Source: an uncultured Moraxellaceae bacterium
Lineage (GTDB): Bacteria; Pseudomonadota; Gammaproteobacteria; Pseudomonadales; Moraxellaceae
DNA: 28,729 bases
Assembly (NCBI GenBank): GCA_937952925.1
Contig: CALFYA010000236.1
Location: 1-28,729, forward strand
Direction of reading: 5' to 3'
Shown here: piece by piece, positions 14,435 to 22,647 of the stretch
How the letters are laid out: each line of letters starts with the position of its first letter
Position numbering within the stretch: the first letter of the stretch is position 1
Program-made: the position numbers and the translations under genes
Notes under the pieces: generated by a model
What the model was told of the DNA's origin: nothing
What the model saw: the letters and a program-made list of their open reading frames with translations, nothing else
Database searches by the model: none

Positions 14435-15673
14435 ATGTTTAAACCAATCTCGCTGTTTATTGGGTTTCGATACACCCGTGCTCAGCGAAGCAATCGATTC
14501 GTCTCATTCATCGCATTGGTGTCGATGATTGGACTGACACTCGGGGTGGCTGTCCTCATTACCGTGTTGTCGGTGATGAATGGGTTTGACCGTGAGCTGA
14601 AGAATCGCATTCTTGGCATGATACCGCAAGCGACTGTGTCTTCCAGCGAAATCATTCAAGATTGGCCGGCATTGGTCGAAAAAGCGCAGCAACAACCTCA
14701 TGTTGTTGCGGCTGCACCCTTTACCCAAATCCAAGGGATGCTCACCGCACAAGGCCAAGTGTCTGGCATCATGATTTATGGCATAGATCCAGCACTTGAG
14801 CAACGAGTGTCGATTATTCAAAACCATATGACCGCTGGCAAGCTCGATGCACTACAAACCGGTGATTTTGGCATTGTGCTCGGTCAAGGTTTGGCCGACG
14901 GTTTGGGTTTGAGTGTAGGTGATAAGGTCACCTTGGTGTTGCCAGAAGCCTCACCATCACCCGCAGGGGTTGTACCACGCTTTAAACGTTTTACCGTGGT
15001 GGGTATTTTTAATATTGGCGCTGAAGTCGATTCGATGCTGGGCTATGTTGCCCTCAATGATGCCGCTCGCTTATTGCGTTTGCCCGATGGCGCACAAGGC
15101 GTGCGGATGAAAATGGACGATATTTTTGCCGCGCCTGAAGCCGCCTATGGTTTGGTAACACGTCTCAATCAACCGAACTTTTATGCCAGTGATTGGACAC
15201 AAACCCACGGCAATTTGTTTTCGGCGATCCAAATGGAAAAGGCCATGGTGTCGCTGCTCTTGTTTTTGATTGTGTTGGTGGCAGCATTTAACATTGTATC
15301 CAGTCTTGTGATGGTGGTCACCGACAAAAAAGCGGACATTGCGATTTTGCGGACACTAGGAGCATCGCCCAAAACCATTACCCAAATTTTTATGGTGCAA
15401 GGGGTGGTGATTGGGGCGGTGGGTACTGTGGCGGGTGCAATACTCGGCATTGGCGCTGCGCTGGGGATTAGTGACTTTCTCTCGTGGATCAATCAAGTGT
15501 TTGGCTTACGTTTATTTGATGCATATTTTGTCAATTATTTGCCGTCTTATTTGCGCTGGCAAGATGTGTGTGTGGTGGTTGGTGTGTCGCTATTGCTTAG
15601 CTTTTTTGCCACCATTTATCCCGCACGTCGTGCAGCACGCATTCAGCCCGCGGAGGCACTACGCTATGAGTAA
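14435..15673 (+). CDS. lolC: Lipoprotein-releasing ABC transporter permease (LolC/LolE family, possibly LolF-type)
   Basis: Inner-membrane permease of the Lol machine that extracts outer-membrane lipoproteins and passes them to LolA. The 412 residues have the family layout: one N-terminal helix (about 25-48) with VSMIGLTLGVAVLITVLSVMNGFDREL-type sequence, a large periplasmic MacB-like domain (about 50-265), and three C-terminal helices (about 270-300, 320-345, 375-398) ending in PARRAARIQPAEALRYE. LolD overlaps its end by eight bases. No second permease gene follows, which fits species with a single LolF-type permease working as a homodimer. Its start lies only 22 bases from the start of the divergent PilZ gene. 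Confidence 0.93.
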   Translation: MFKPISLFIGFRYTRAQRSNRFVSFIALVSMIGLTLGVAVLITVLSVMNGFDRELKNRILGMIPQATVSSSEIIQDWPALVEKAQQQPHVVAAAPFTQIQGMLTAQGQVSGIMIYGIDPALEQRVSIIQNHMTAGKLDALQTGDFGIVLGQGLADGLGLSVGDKVTLVLPEASPSPAGVVPRFKRFTVVGIFNIGAEVDSMLGYVALNDAARLLRLPDGAQGVRMKMDDIFAAPEAAYGLVTRLNQPNFYASDWTQTHGNLFSAIQMEKAMVSLLLFLIVLVAAFNIVSSLVMVVTDKKADIAILRTLGASPKTITQIFMVQGVVIGAVGTVAGAILGIGAALGISDFLSWINQVFGLRLFDAYFVNYLPSYLRWQDVCVVVGVSLLLSFFATIYPARRAARIQPAEALRYE

Positions 15674-16346
15674 GCCGATTTTGCAAGCCACACAGTTGGT
15701 CAAGCGTGTGCATGATGGCCGCCACGATGTCACCATTTTGCAAGGTCTGGATCTGTGGATTGAGGCTGGTGAGTTTGTGTCGATTGTGGGAGCGAGTGGT
15801 TCAGGTAAAAGCACGTTATTGCATTTGCTGGGCGGACTCGATTTGCCTACCAGTGGCAGCGTGGAATTGATGGGACAACCCTTGAGTCGCTTAGATGAAA
15901 CCAAGCGTGGGGATTTGCGCAATCAATACTTGGGCTTTGTCTATCAATTTCACCATTTGTTGCCAGAGTTTGATGCGATTGAAAACGTGGCAATGCCATT
16001 ACTCTTGCGCCAACAGACCACCGTCGATGAGGCGCACGCCCAAGCGGTGAGTTTGCTGGAGCAAGTTGGCCTTAAACATCGCCTAACACACAAGCCGTCT
16101 GAGTTGTCGGGTGGCGAGCGGCAACGGGTGGCGATGGCACGGGCATTGGTCAGCAAGCCTGCGGTGGTACTTGCCGATGAACCGACGGGTAATTTGGATC
16201 GCAAAACGGCCAAAGATATTTTGGCTTTGCTGGCAGAGTTACGCCAATCGCTGAATATGGCGCTGTTGGTGGTGACGCACGACGAGCATTTGGCGGCGGC
16301 AGCTGGCCGCACGCTGCATATGCAAGATGGTCGCTGGTTAGTCTGA
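15666..16346 (+). CDS. lolD: Lipoprotein-releasing ABC transporter ATP-binding protein LolD
   Basis: Cytoplasmic ATPase that powers lipoprotein release with the LolC-type permease. From ATG 15666 it has 226 residues. It shows Walker A GASGSGKST at 42-50, the signature LSGGERQ at about 147-153, Walker B VVLADEP at 167-173 with the following TGNLD, and a VTHD switch His. The frame is open back to 15411, but that part overlaps lolC in another frame and is not protein-like. CGGAGG precedes this ATG by nine bases. The stop overlaps the end of the convergent DUF2062 gene by nine bases. Confidence 0.96.
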   Translation: MSKPILQATQLVKRVHDGRHDVTILQGLDLWIEAGEFVSIVGASGSGKSTLLHLLGGLDLPTSGSVELMGQPLSRLDETKRGDLRNQYLGFVYQFHHLLPEFDAIENVAMPLLLRQQTTVDEAHAQAVSLLEQVGLKHRLTHKPSELSGGERQRVAMARALVSKPAVVLADEPTGNLDRKTAKDILALLAELRQSLNMALLVVTHDEHLAAAAGRTLHMQDGRWLV

Positions 16347-16913
16347 GGATTGATCCGATTTGGGGTGGTGGTGGCGAGTTTTCCAATGATGGATCACATG
16401 CCAGCGCCATAAGACTTTGGTCAGCGCACCGCCAATCAGGCTGACCACGATGGCCTCAATCAACCAACCAATCATCAGTGGTTTGAGCAGTTGAGCACTT
16501 TGCGTGTTGTCAAATGGATTGGTGGCTTCCCCCAACATCCAGTTGATACATTGGGTAAACAGTTGAGTAATTTGTGAAATATGAATCATTGGCTCACCCA
16601 GTACGGTCGCGCCAATCGCATACGCAATATATAACAGTGGAATCATGGTGAGTGGGTTAGACAGCCACACCAACGCCACGCTGACCGGTAAATTGACTCG
16701 GAAAAAAACCGCCCCCAGTGCAGCGGGTAAAAACTGCATGGGCATCGGCAAAAATGAGCAAAACAAGCCCCAATACATGGCACCTGCGACAGTATGACGA
16801 TTGAGATGCCATAGACGCGGATCAGCAAGATGCGGCGCAAAACGTCCGAGCATGGGCAAAGCTGCAATGCTTTCAGGCGAGGGAAGATAGCGTCGAATCA
16901 AGTGCTTAGGCAT
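16338..16913 (-). CDS. DUF2062 domain membrane protein
   Basis: From ATG 16913 the product has 191 residues. It carries the DUF2062 core: an N-terminal polar region, then hydrophobic helices at about 47-75 (GLFCSFLPMPMQFLPAALG) and 83-108 with the family motif SNPLTMIPLLYIAY, and a last helix near 152-172. Function is unknown; the family is often encoded beside comEC or lol genes. The frame is open a further 11 residues, but the ATG at 16913 gives the conventional MPKHLIRRYLP start. Its start codon shares the four bases CATG with the annotated comEC start on the other strand. Confidence 0.88.
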   Translation of the reverse strand: MPKHLIRRYLPSPESIAALPMLGRFAPHLADPRLWHLNRHTVAGAMYWGLFCSFLPMPMQFLPAALGAVFFRVNLPVSVALVWLSNPLTMIPLLYIAYAIGATVLGEPMIHISQITQLFTQCINWMLGEATNPFDNTQSAQLLKPLMIGWLIEAIVVSLIGGALTKVLWRWHVIHHWKTRHHHPKSDQSSD

Positions 16914-19374
16914 GAAAAACCATGAACAGACCAATGAAGAGACCACGAGCTACCCAGTATGTGTGGATCACACAGCAGATCAGCTCGGTGGGCAGTATAC
17001 CGATTTAGAAAAAAAACGGGATGATGTTGTGCTGTATTTCTATGGATTCGTGTTTTTAGTTGCTGTTATTTACAGCGTTTTTTCTCAGGTGGCGTTGCCA
17101 TACTCACCCATCATGTGGCTATTAGGCGCGCTGATCTTGTTGCTACAAGGACGAGTCGCTCAACATCCGTATTGGCGTTTGAGCCTGCTTGTGGTGGGCG
17201 TTGGAGGTGCGGTATGGCTGGGGCTGAGCTATGGCAGTCAGCAGCGTGAGATGGCGCTGGCAGCTCGCTGGACACAAGCGGACGAGGTGGTGGCCACCGT
17301 TCGCATCGAAGGTTTAAGCGATGATATTGATCAAGGCTGGCGGCAAGTGGTGGTGGTGCAGCAGCCTGTGCAGTATGAGGGGCAGCGCTGGCTGATCAAT
17401 CTACCGTATGGGGCAAGTCCAAGTGTTGCCGCTCAGGCGGATCAGCAGTATCGCGCAGGGCAGTTGTGGCAGATGCGACTACAGGTCAAGCCGATCCGTG
17501 GGGTGGCTTCTCACCATGCCTTTGATGCAGAACAATGGCTGTTGACCCGTCATATCGTGGCGCGTGCCACGTTGCAACATGCCCAACTAAAAACAGATCA
17601 GCCGAACGAATTAGACCAATTACAGCGGCTACGTGGTGCATTGCGACAGCAATTTCGACCATTTCATTCACCTGAGTATGGGGTGCTACTAGGGTTGCTC
17701 ACAGGTGACCGTGCACTGATTACACCTGAGATCAAACAGTTGTATCAAAAAATGGGGATTAGTCATTTGTTGGCGATCTCAGGCCCACATGTGTTGTTTT
17801 TGGCCGCAATCGGGACATGGCTGCTGCAAGGTTTGTTGAATCGATGGCCGCGACTGTATCTGTGGCAGCCACGCCAACGATTGCTGTTGCCGTTGTGGTG
17901 GGGGATGGTGGCTGCTTATGCCTTGTTGGCGGGGTTTGAAATTCCGGCACAGCGTACCTTGGCGATGGCAACGGTTTTTGTCATGACAATGTATATGCAA
18001 AAACATCTCAATGTATTGAAAAGTTTGTTGATCATCGCGGTGGTGATGGTGATTGTTGATCCCTTGATGTTGTGGTCGGCGGCGTTTTGGTTGTCTTATG
18101 GGGCGGTGGCAATTTTGCTGGTGTGGTCGCTGTGGCACCAACCGGTGGCAACCGCACCAATAGGGCGCTGGGCATATTTCAAACAACAGATCGGACAAAT
18201 GAGCCGATTACAAGGCATGTTGACCTTGAGTTTACTGCCCTTGGTGTTGGCGATTTTTGGGCAACTATCGTGGTTGGCATGGCCGGTCAATCTTCTGGCG
18301 ATTCCCGTGCTGGGGGTGCTGGTGATTGGCCTCAATTTGTTGGGGCTGGTGGCGTGGACAGTTCACACCAATACAGGTGTATGGATTTGGCAGCTCACTG
18401 AGCCGTTGCTGGGGGTGTTTCATCAGGTCTTGTGGGGACTTGCGGATGTTTTTCCACAGGCGTTGATGCCGTGGCGCATGGAGGGGCGGCAGTGGGCTGT
18501 GTTGGCGATGATGGTCGCATGGTGGTTATTACCACGCGGAGTATTGCCACGCTGGCCGAGTGTATTGTTGCTTCCATTGGTGTTGTGGTCTAGTCCGCCA
18601 CCACCCTTGAAAATCCAAGTGCTTGATGTGGGGCAAGGTTTGAGTGTGCTGATTCAAACCCCTAATCATCGCCTGTTGTTTGATACCGGCACGGCGGGGA
18701 TGACCCAGCAAGTGGTGCTACCTGCCGTGCAAACCATTGGGCAAGTGCAGCTTGATCGGGTGATGATCAGCCATGCGGATCAAGACCACGCGGGTGGGGT
18801 TGCGATATTGCAGCAAGCTACAGCTGTGGGACGTTGGCAGTTGGGGCAGCCATTGCCCGAGCTACCCAACAGTCAGCCTTGTGTGTCAGGGCAAACATGG
18901 CTGTGGGATGGGGTGCGTTTTGAGGTGTTGGCGCCATTTGCGACAGGTTGGTCGGATTTACCAGACAATGAGCAATCGTGTGTGCTGCGGATCAGTACGC
19001 CACCAGATGCAAACGGTCAGGTGTCACGCGTGTTGATCATGGGGGATGCCGGACACTTGACGGAGCAGGTGTTGCTGTTGATGTGTGCTGATTTACGGGC
19101 TGATGTGCTGATTGTGGGGCATCATGGCAGTAAAACCAGCAGTTCAGCGCATTTTATTGCAGCGGTGCAGCCGGTTCGTGCTGTGATTGCCGCAGGCTAT
19201 GCCAATCGGTTTGGACATCCGCATCGTGTCGTCATTGATACGTTGCAGCAAGCAGGCGTGCAGATTGATTCGACCATCGACAGTGGTACCTTAACCTATA
19301 CGCTCGGGCAAGGCGTCCTCGCGCCTCCTGTAGAGCAGCGCAGCCGATGGCCTTGGCTTAGTTGGCCGAATTGA
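16912..19374 (+). CDS. comEC: DNA internalization protein ComEC/Rec2 family
   Basis: Polytopic membrane channel for single-stranded DNA entry during natural transformation. The full frame gives 820 residues. The order is an N-terminal membrane and DUF4131-like region (about 40-220), the Competence domain with many helices (about 245-545), and a C-terminal metallo-beta-lactamase domain (about 565-800) with VLDVGQG, SHADQDH near residue 620 and GHHGSK near 735. These residues suggest a metal-binding nuclease-like site. The first 38 residues are polar and weakly family-like, and no good ribosome binding site precedes ATG 16912. A GTG at 17026 just before the first helix, with GGGAT upstream, is an alternative start. 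The end overlaps the convergent acyltransferase gene by 17 bases. Confidence 0.93.
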   Translation: MKNHEQTNEETTSYPVCVDHTADQLGGQYTDLEKKRDDVVLYFYGFVFLVAVIYSVFSQVALPYSPIMWLLGALILLLQGRVAQHPYWRLSLLVVGVGGAVWLGLSYGSQQREMALAARWTQADEVVATVRIEGLSDDIDQGWRQVVVVQQPVQYEGQRWLINLPYGASPSVAAQADQQYRAGQLWQMRLQVKPIRGVASHHAFDAEQWLLTRHIVARATLQHAQLKTDQPNELDQLQRLRGALRQQFRPFHSPEYGVLLGLLTGDRALITPEIKQLYQKMGISHLLAISGPHVLFLAAIGTWLLQGLLNRWPRLYLWQPRQRLLLPLWWGMVAAYALLAGFEIPAQRTLAMATVFVMTMYMQKHLNVLKSLLIIAVVMVIVDPLMLWSAAFWLSYGAVAILLVWSLWHQPVATAPIGRWAYFKQQIGQMSRLQGMLTLSLLPLVLAIFGQLSWLAWPVNLLAIPVLGVLVIGLNLLGLVAWTVHTNTGVWIWQLTEPLLGVFHQVLWGLADVFPQALMPWRMEGRQWAVLAMMVAWWLLPRGVLPRWPSVLLLPLVLWSSPPPPLKIQVLDVGQGLSVLIQTPNHRLLFDTGTAGMTQQVVLPAVQTIGQVQLDRVMISHADQDHAGGVAILQQATAVGRWQLGQPLPELPNSQPCVSGQTWLWDGVRFEVLAPFATGWSDLPDNEQSCVLRISTPPDANGQVSRVLIMGDAGHLTEQVLLLMCADLRADVLIVGHHGSKTSSSAHFIAAVQPVRAVIAAGYANRFGHPHRVVIDTLQQAGVQIDSTIDSGTLTYTLGQGVLAPPVEQRSRWPWLSWPN

Positions 19375-20335
19375 GCGCGTGTTGCTGGGCGATATGGTGC
19401 GCCTGCTGACGCATCACCGTCGCTGTCGCATCATCGACATGATAATAATCGGTCAAATGAGGGGTGGCCTTGTAGCGTTTATAACCCCAATGATAATGCT
19501 CAGGTGCTCGCCGAATCAGTTGCTCCATGCTGTGATTCATGGCATTGAGGGATTGCTGAAGATCACGGCTGAGCATGTCTGGATGCGCCAATTCCACGGT
19601 GACCTCAAAGGACTGCGGATCATGGGCTTGGCGGATACAGGACAATTGCACCACCGCACATTGGGTTTTTTGTGCCAATTTGGATGCAAGGGTACTGGTC
19701 AAGACTGGAATGCCAAAGAAATCAGACAGCATGCCACCTGAAGCGTCTGGAATATGATCGGGCAAAATAATGGTAAAACCGCCTTGTTTGAGCGCCCGAA
19801 AAATCTGGCGGACGCCAGTTTCATCGGTGGGAGCAAGGATGGTGTTCAGGCGGGTACGAGCGGCTAACACCAAGGCATTGACATCGGGATGGTTGTCGGG
19901 TTTGTACATAATCATCGGCGTACCAAACTGATTGACCCATGCATTCATCATTTCCCAATTGCCGTAGTGCGGCACAATCGCCATACAGCCATTGGGGTGT
20001 TGGAGTGCCTGTGTGAGCAACTCCTGACCAGTGACTTTTTGAATCCGCTTGAGATTGCGTTCAGGCGACTCTTGCCAACATTTGACAAACTCAACCGCCG
20101 ACAGCAGCTGGTGATGCAGAGCGCGTTGACTGATCTGATTAATTTGTTGTGGTGACCATTCGGGAAAAGCCAGTTGCAGGTTGCGACGAATGGTGCACAG
20201 TAAACCTTTTTCTGGAAACCATGCCAACATGCTAGCAACGAGTGCGGCAAAGGCTTGTAGCAGTCCAAGCGGCAGGCGACCCAATAGACGCAGCCAGAAG
20301 CCAAGTGCACCAGAAGTCTGGGGAGATGAAGTCAT
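19358..20335 (-). CDS. LpxL/HtrB-like lysophospholipid/lipid A acyltransferase
   Basis: Membrane-associated acyltransferase of the LpxL/LpxM superfamily, which adds secondary acyl chains to lipid A or related lipids. From ATG 20335 it has 325 residues. There is an N-terminal hydrophobic anchor (about 20-42), and the catalytic HxxxxE motif is HYGNWE, with His123 and Glu128. LPDHIPDASGG around 195-205 is the conserved substrate-site region, and HYHWGYKRYK near the end is typical of the family. No clear ribosome binding site is visible before the ATG. It is not certain that lipid A is the substrate, because ornithine lipid and aryl-polyene acyltransferases look similar. Confidence 0.88.
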   Translation of the reverse strand: MTSSPQTSGALGFWLRLLGRLPLGLLQAFAALVASMLAWFPEKGLLCTIRRNLQLAFPEWSPQQINQISQRALHHQLLSAVEFVKCWQESPERNLKRIQKVTGQELLTQALQHPNGCMAIVPHYGNWEMMNAWVNQFGTPMIMYKPDNHPDVNALVLAARTRLNTILAPTDETGVRQIFRALKQGGFTIILPDHIPDASGGMLSDFFGIPVLTSTLASKLAQKTQCAVVQLSCIRQAHDPQSFEVTVELAHPDMLSRDLQQSLNAMNHSMEQLIRRAPEHYHWGYKRYKATPHLTDYYHVDDATATVMRQQAHHIAQQHALNSAN

Positions 20336-20453
20336 GAGTACAAACAATCAGGGGCAAAAAACGGCTCAAGCCTAGAAGAAGGTCTGTCGAGATTCAAGCT
20401 AGCACAGATATGACTGTCGATTTGTCCGCCAAGATGGACTTGTGTCGAGGATG

Positions 20454-20483
20454 TTCGACCCCCATAGACAAGCCTTGTATTAT
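20454..20483 (+). promoter_or_regulatory. Possible promoter of the SppA-type gene
   Basis: TTCGAC (20454-20459) and TATTAT (20478-20483) are separated by 18 bases. The start point would be near 20490, giving a leader of about 50 bases to the ATG at 20543. The -35 is a partial match. Confidence 0.35.
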
Positions 20484-20542
20484 GTTGCATGTTTAACGCC
20501 TGCCGCGTGTTGTGGCATTGCCAATGAAATAGGGTTTATCAG

Positions 20543-21571
20543 ATGTCAAACTGGCCGCCAGTACCACCAGAACCAGAAGATCGTAAAACCGCTCAGTCAT
20601 CATCGCCAGCACCACAAGGCCAAGAATGGCAGTTGCTGGAAAAAGTGGTGATGGCGTCTGTACACGAACAACGTCGTGCGCGCCGTTGGGGAATCTTTTT
20701 TAAGCTGATCACCTTGGCGTATGTGTTGTTTATCTTGGTTGCATTGGGACGGGGGTGCTCGCAGCAAGAGCATACGCCGCTGGCTGGGCGTAGCACACCA
20801 CACCTTGCGGTCATCAGCATTGATGGAGCCATTGGCGATGAGCGTGGTGGGGTGGTCAGTCCCGATGTGATTGAGTCGTTGGGCGAAGCTTTTGCCGACA
20901 AAAACAGCAAAGCGGTGGTGCTGCAAATCAATTCACCCGGTGGATCACCGGTGCAATCCGATGAGATTTGGCAAGAAATCAAACGTCTGCGCGCAGAGCA
21001 CAAAGACAAAAAAGTCTATGCGATTATTGGTGATATTGGGGCGTCGGGTGCGTATTACATTGCATCGGCTGCTGATGAAATCTTGGTTAATCCCTCAAGT
21101 TTGGTTGGTTCAATTGGCGTGATTATGCCCAACTATGGGCTGGCAGATTTGACCAAAAAGCTCGGCGTGGAAGATCGCACCATGACCTCAGGTGCGCACA
21201 AAGACATCTTGAGCATGACCAAACCGATTGATCCGTTTGAAAAACAACATGTCCAAGGCGTCCTTGATGAAGTACATGGTCATTTTATTGCGGCAGTACG
21301 GGAAGGTCGGGGCAAGCGCCTCAAAGAAGACGACAAAACCTTCTCCGGCTTATTTTGGTCTGGCTCGCAAGCGATCAAACTTGGCCTTGCCGACAAAACG
21401 GGAAGTTTGTTGACCCTTGAGCGTGAGCTCAAAGTAGACAACTCGGTAGATTACACCATTGAAGCCAATCCTTTGCAGGGTTTGGTTGAACGCTTGGGTG
21501 CTTCGATGGGGCAAGGGTTGGGCAGTACACTGCGTCTGTCTTTAGAAGAGCAGTCTGTCGAACTCAAATGA
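20543..21571 (+). CDS. sppA: S49 family signal peptide peptidase SppA (36K type)
   Basis: Membrane-bound serine protease that cleaves remnant signal peptides and some membrane peptides, with a Ser-Lys dyad. It has 342 residues. A proline-rich cytoplasmic N-terminus (1-28) is followed by a membrane helix at about 50-69 and a periplasmic S49 domain. The likely nucleophile is Ser168 in DIGASGAYY. The general base is likely Lys220 in SGAHKD. INSPGGSP at 129-136 is the conserved oxyanion region. This is the short single-domain form, not the 67 kDa E. coli form. AGGG precedes the ATG by eight bases. The downstream hydrolase overlaps its stop by four bases (ATGA). Confidence 0.93.
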   Translation: MSNWPPVPPEPEDRKTAQSSSPAPQGQEWQLLEKVVMASVHEQRRARRWGIFFKLITLAYVLFILVALGRGCSQQEHTPLAGRSTPHLAVISIDGAIGDERGGVVSPDVIESLGEAFADKNSKAVVLQINSPGGSPVQSDEIWQEIKRLRAEHKDKKVYAIIGDIGASGAYYIASAADEILVNPSSLVGSIGVIMPNYGLADLTKKLGVEDRTMTSGAHKDILSMTKPIDPFEKQHVQGVLDEVHGHFIAAVREGRGKRLKEDDKTFSGLFWSGSQAIKLGLADKTGSLLTLERELKVDNSVDYTIEANPLQGLVERLGASMGQGLGSTLRLSLEEQSVELK

Positions 21572-22374
21572 AGCCTTTGATTCATTTTGCCCACGCCAAT
21601 GGGATTCCTTCAGCGGTCTACGGCAAGCTCCTTGACCAACTGCGTGACGACTACGATGTTGTCACGTTGCCTTTGATTGGCACTGACCCCAAGTTTCCGG
21701 TCACCAATCATTGGCCTAAACTGGTCGATCAAGTGATTGACAGCATTGAGCGGCAAGCGCAAGGCCGTCCGGTGATTGCGCTGGGTCATTCGCTGGGGTC
21801 GCTACTGAGCTTTATGGCAGCCTATCGTCGGCCTGAGTTGATGCAGATGGTGATCATGCTTGATCCCCCACTGATCAATGGGGCGTACTCGTTTGGTTTA
21901 CATCTGGCCAAAAACTTTTATCGTCCCTTTGTCGATCAGATTACCCCTGCGGGCATTTCCGAAAAACGCCGTGATCACTGGCCGAGTCGGGCAGATGCTG
22001 CCCAGCGTTTGCGGGGTCGCGGTTTTTTTGCCCATTTTGATCAAGCCTGTTTTGATGCCTATATTGCGCATGGTTTGACCGAGGCAGCCGATGGTGGCGT
22101 CACCTTGACGATCCCCAAAGCGGTAGAAGTGGCGATTTTCCGGAACAATCCCTCATGGTGGTGGTTGACCCCGCGTCGTCCACCCCAAGTGCCTGCGCGG
22201 CTGATTGTGGGGCAAGACAGCTTGTTTTATCAGCGTGGTTTTCCACAGCGGGTCGAGCGCCAGCTGTCTGTACCGTTTACCTTGACCAAAGGTGGGCATA
22301 TGTTCCCGTTGGAGCGACCTGTGGAAGTGGCTGCATTGGTCAAACACGCGATTGCCCAGATGCAGACTCGTTAA
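21568..22374 (+). CDS. Alpha/beta hydrolase family protein
   Basis: Soluble serine hydrolase of 268 residues. The nucleophile elbow GHSLGS contains Ser75, HFAHANG at 6-12 is the oxyanion loop region, and the catalytic His is likely in KGGHMFP near residue 246, about 20 residues before the end. No signal peptide is present. It is coupled to the SppA gene by ATGA overlap, so the two proteins are made together. The substrate is unknown; a lipase or esterase role near an envelope peptidase is plausible but unproven. Confidence 0.88.
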   Translation: MKPLIHFAHANGIPSAVYGKLLDQLRDDYDVVTLPLIGTDPKFPVTNHWPKLVDQVIDSIERQAQGRPVIALGHSLGSLLSFMAAYRRPELMQMVIMLDPPLINGAYSFGLHLAKNFYRPFVDQITPAGISEKRRDHWPSRADAAQRLRGRGFFAHFDQACFDAYIAHGLTEAADGGVTLTIPKAVEVAIFRNNPSWWWLTPRRPPQVPARLIVGQDSLFYQRGFPQRVERQLSVPFTLTKGGHMFPLERPVEVAALVKHAIAQMQTR

Positions 22375-22390
22375 GCGCGGGGGATGACTC

Positions 22391-22416
22391 AAAACCAGTC
22401 ATTGACTGGTTTTTTT
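22391..22416 (+). terminator. Intrinsic terminator after the sppA-hydrolase pair
   Basis: AAAACCAG (22391-22398) pairs with CTGGTTTT (22406-22413), with a TCATTGA loop and a run of seven T. It lies 16 bases after the hydrolase stop. Confidence 0.9.
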
Positions 22417-22482
22417 GTACCTGTGAATGGCGTCACACCATGTCGTGACCCCTGTATAAACCCTGCGTTTGTCGTGTAGTTG

Positions 22483-22491
22483 TGCTACAAT
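22483..22491 (+). promoter_or_regulatory. Extended -10 promoter element for gyrA
   Basis: TGC directly precedes TACAAT (22486-22491), an extended -10. The start point would be near 22498, giving a leader of about 150 bases that contains the tandem repeat and palindrome at 22502-22546. The -35 region is weak. Confidence 0.45.
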
Positions 22492-22501
22492 CGGGCATCT
22501 T

Positions 22502-22549
22502 TTACCGATTGATTTTTGATTGATTTTTGATCAAAAAAATTGGTAATAA
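22502..22549 (+). promoter_or_regulatory. Repeats and second promoter-like pair in the gyrA leader
   Basis: GATTGATTTTT occurs twice in tandem (22507-22517 and 22518-22528). TTTTTGATCAAAAA (22524-22537) is a palindrome. TTACCGAT (22502-22509) and ATTGGTAA (22539-22546) can pair with one G-U. TTGATT (22520-22525) and TAATAA (22544-22549) at 18 bases form a second promoter-like pair. All are seen directly; a role in supercoiling-sensitive control is inference. Confidence 0.35.
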
Positions 22550-22647
22550 AACCAAAGATTTAACTGGCTTTCGTTGGGTGTTCATCACGATTTTTGTGGA
22601 ATGCACCGGCGTTGGCAATTGTAAAGACGAGTGCAAAAGGAGCGTAC

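Noticed and set aside
15411..15665. N-terminal extension of LolD
   Set aside because: It lies within lolC in another frame, and MSKPILQATQL is the normal LolD start.
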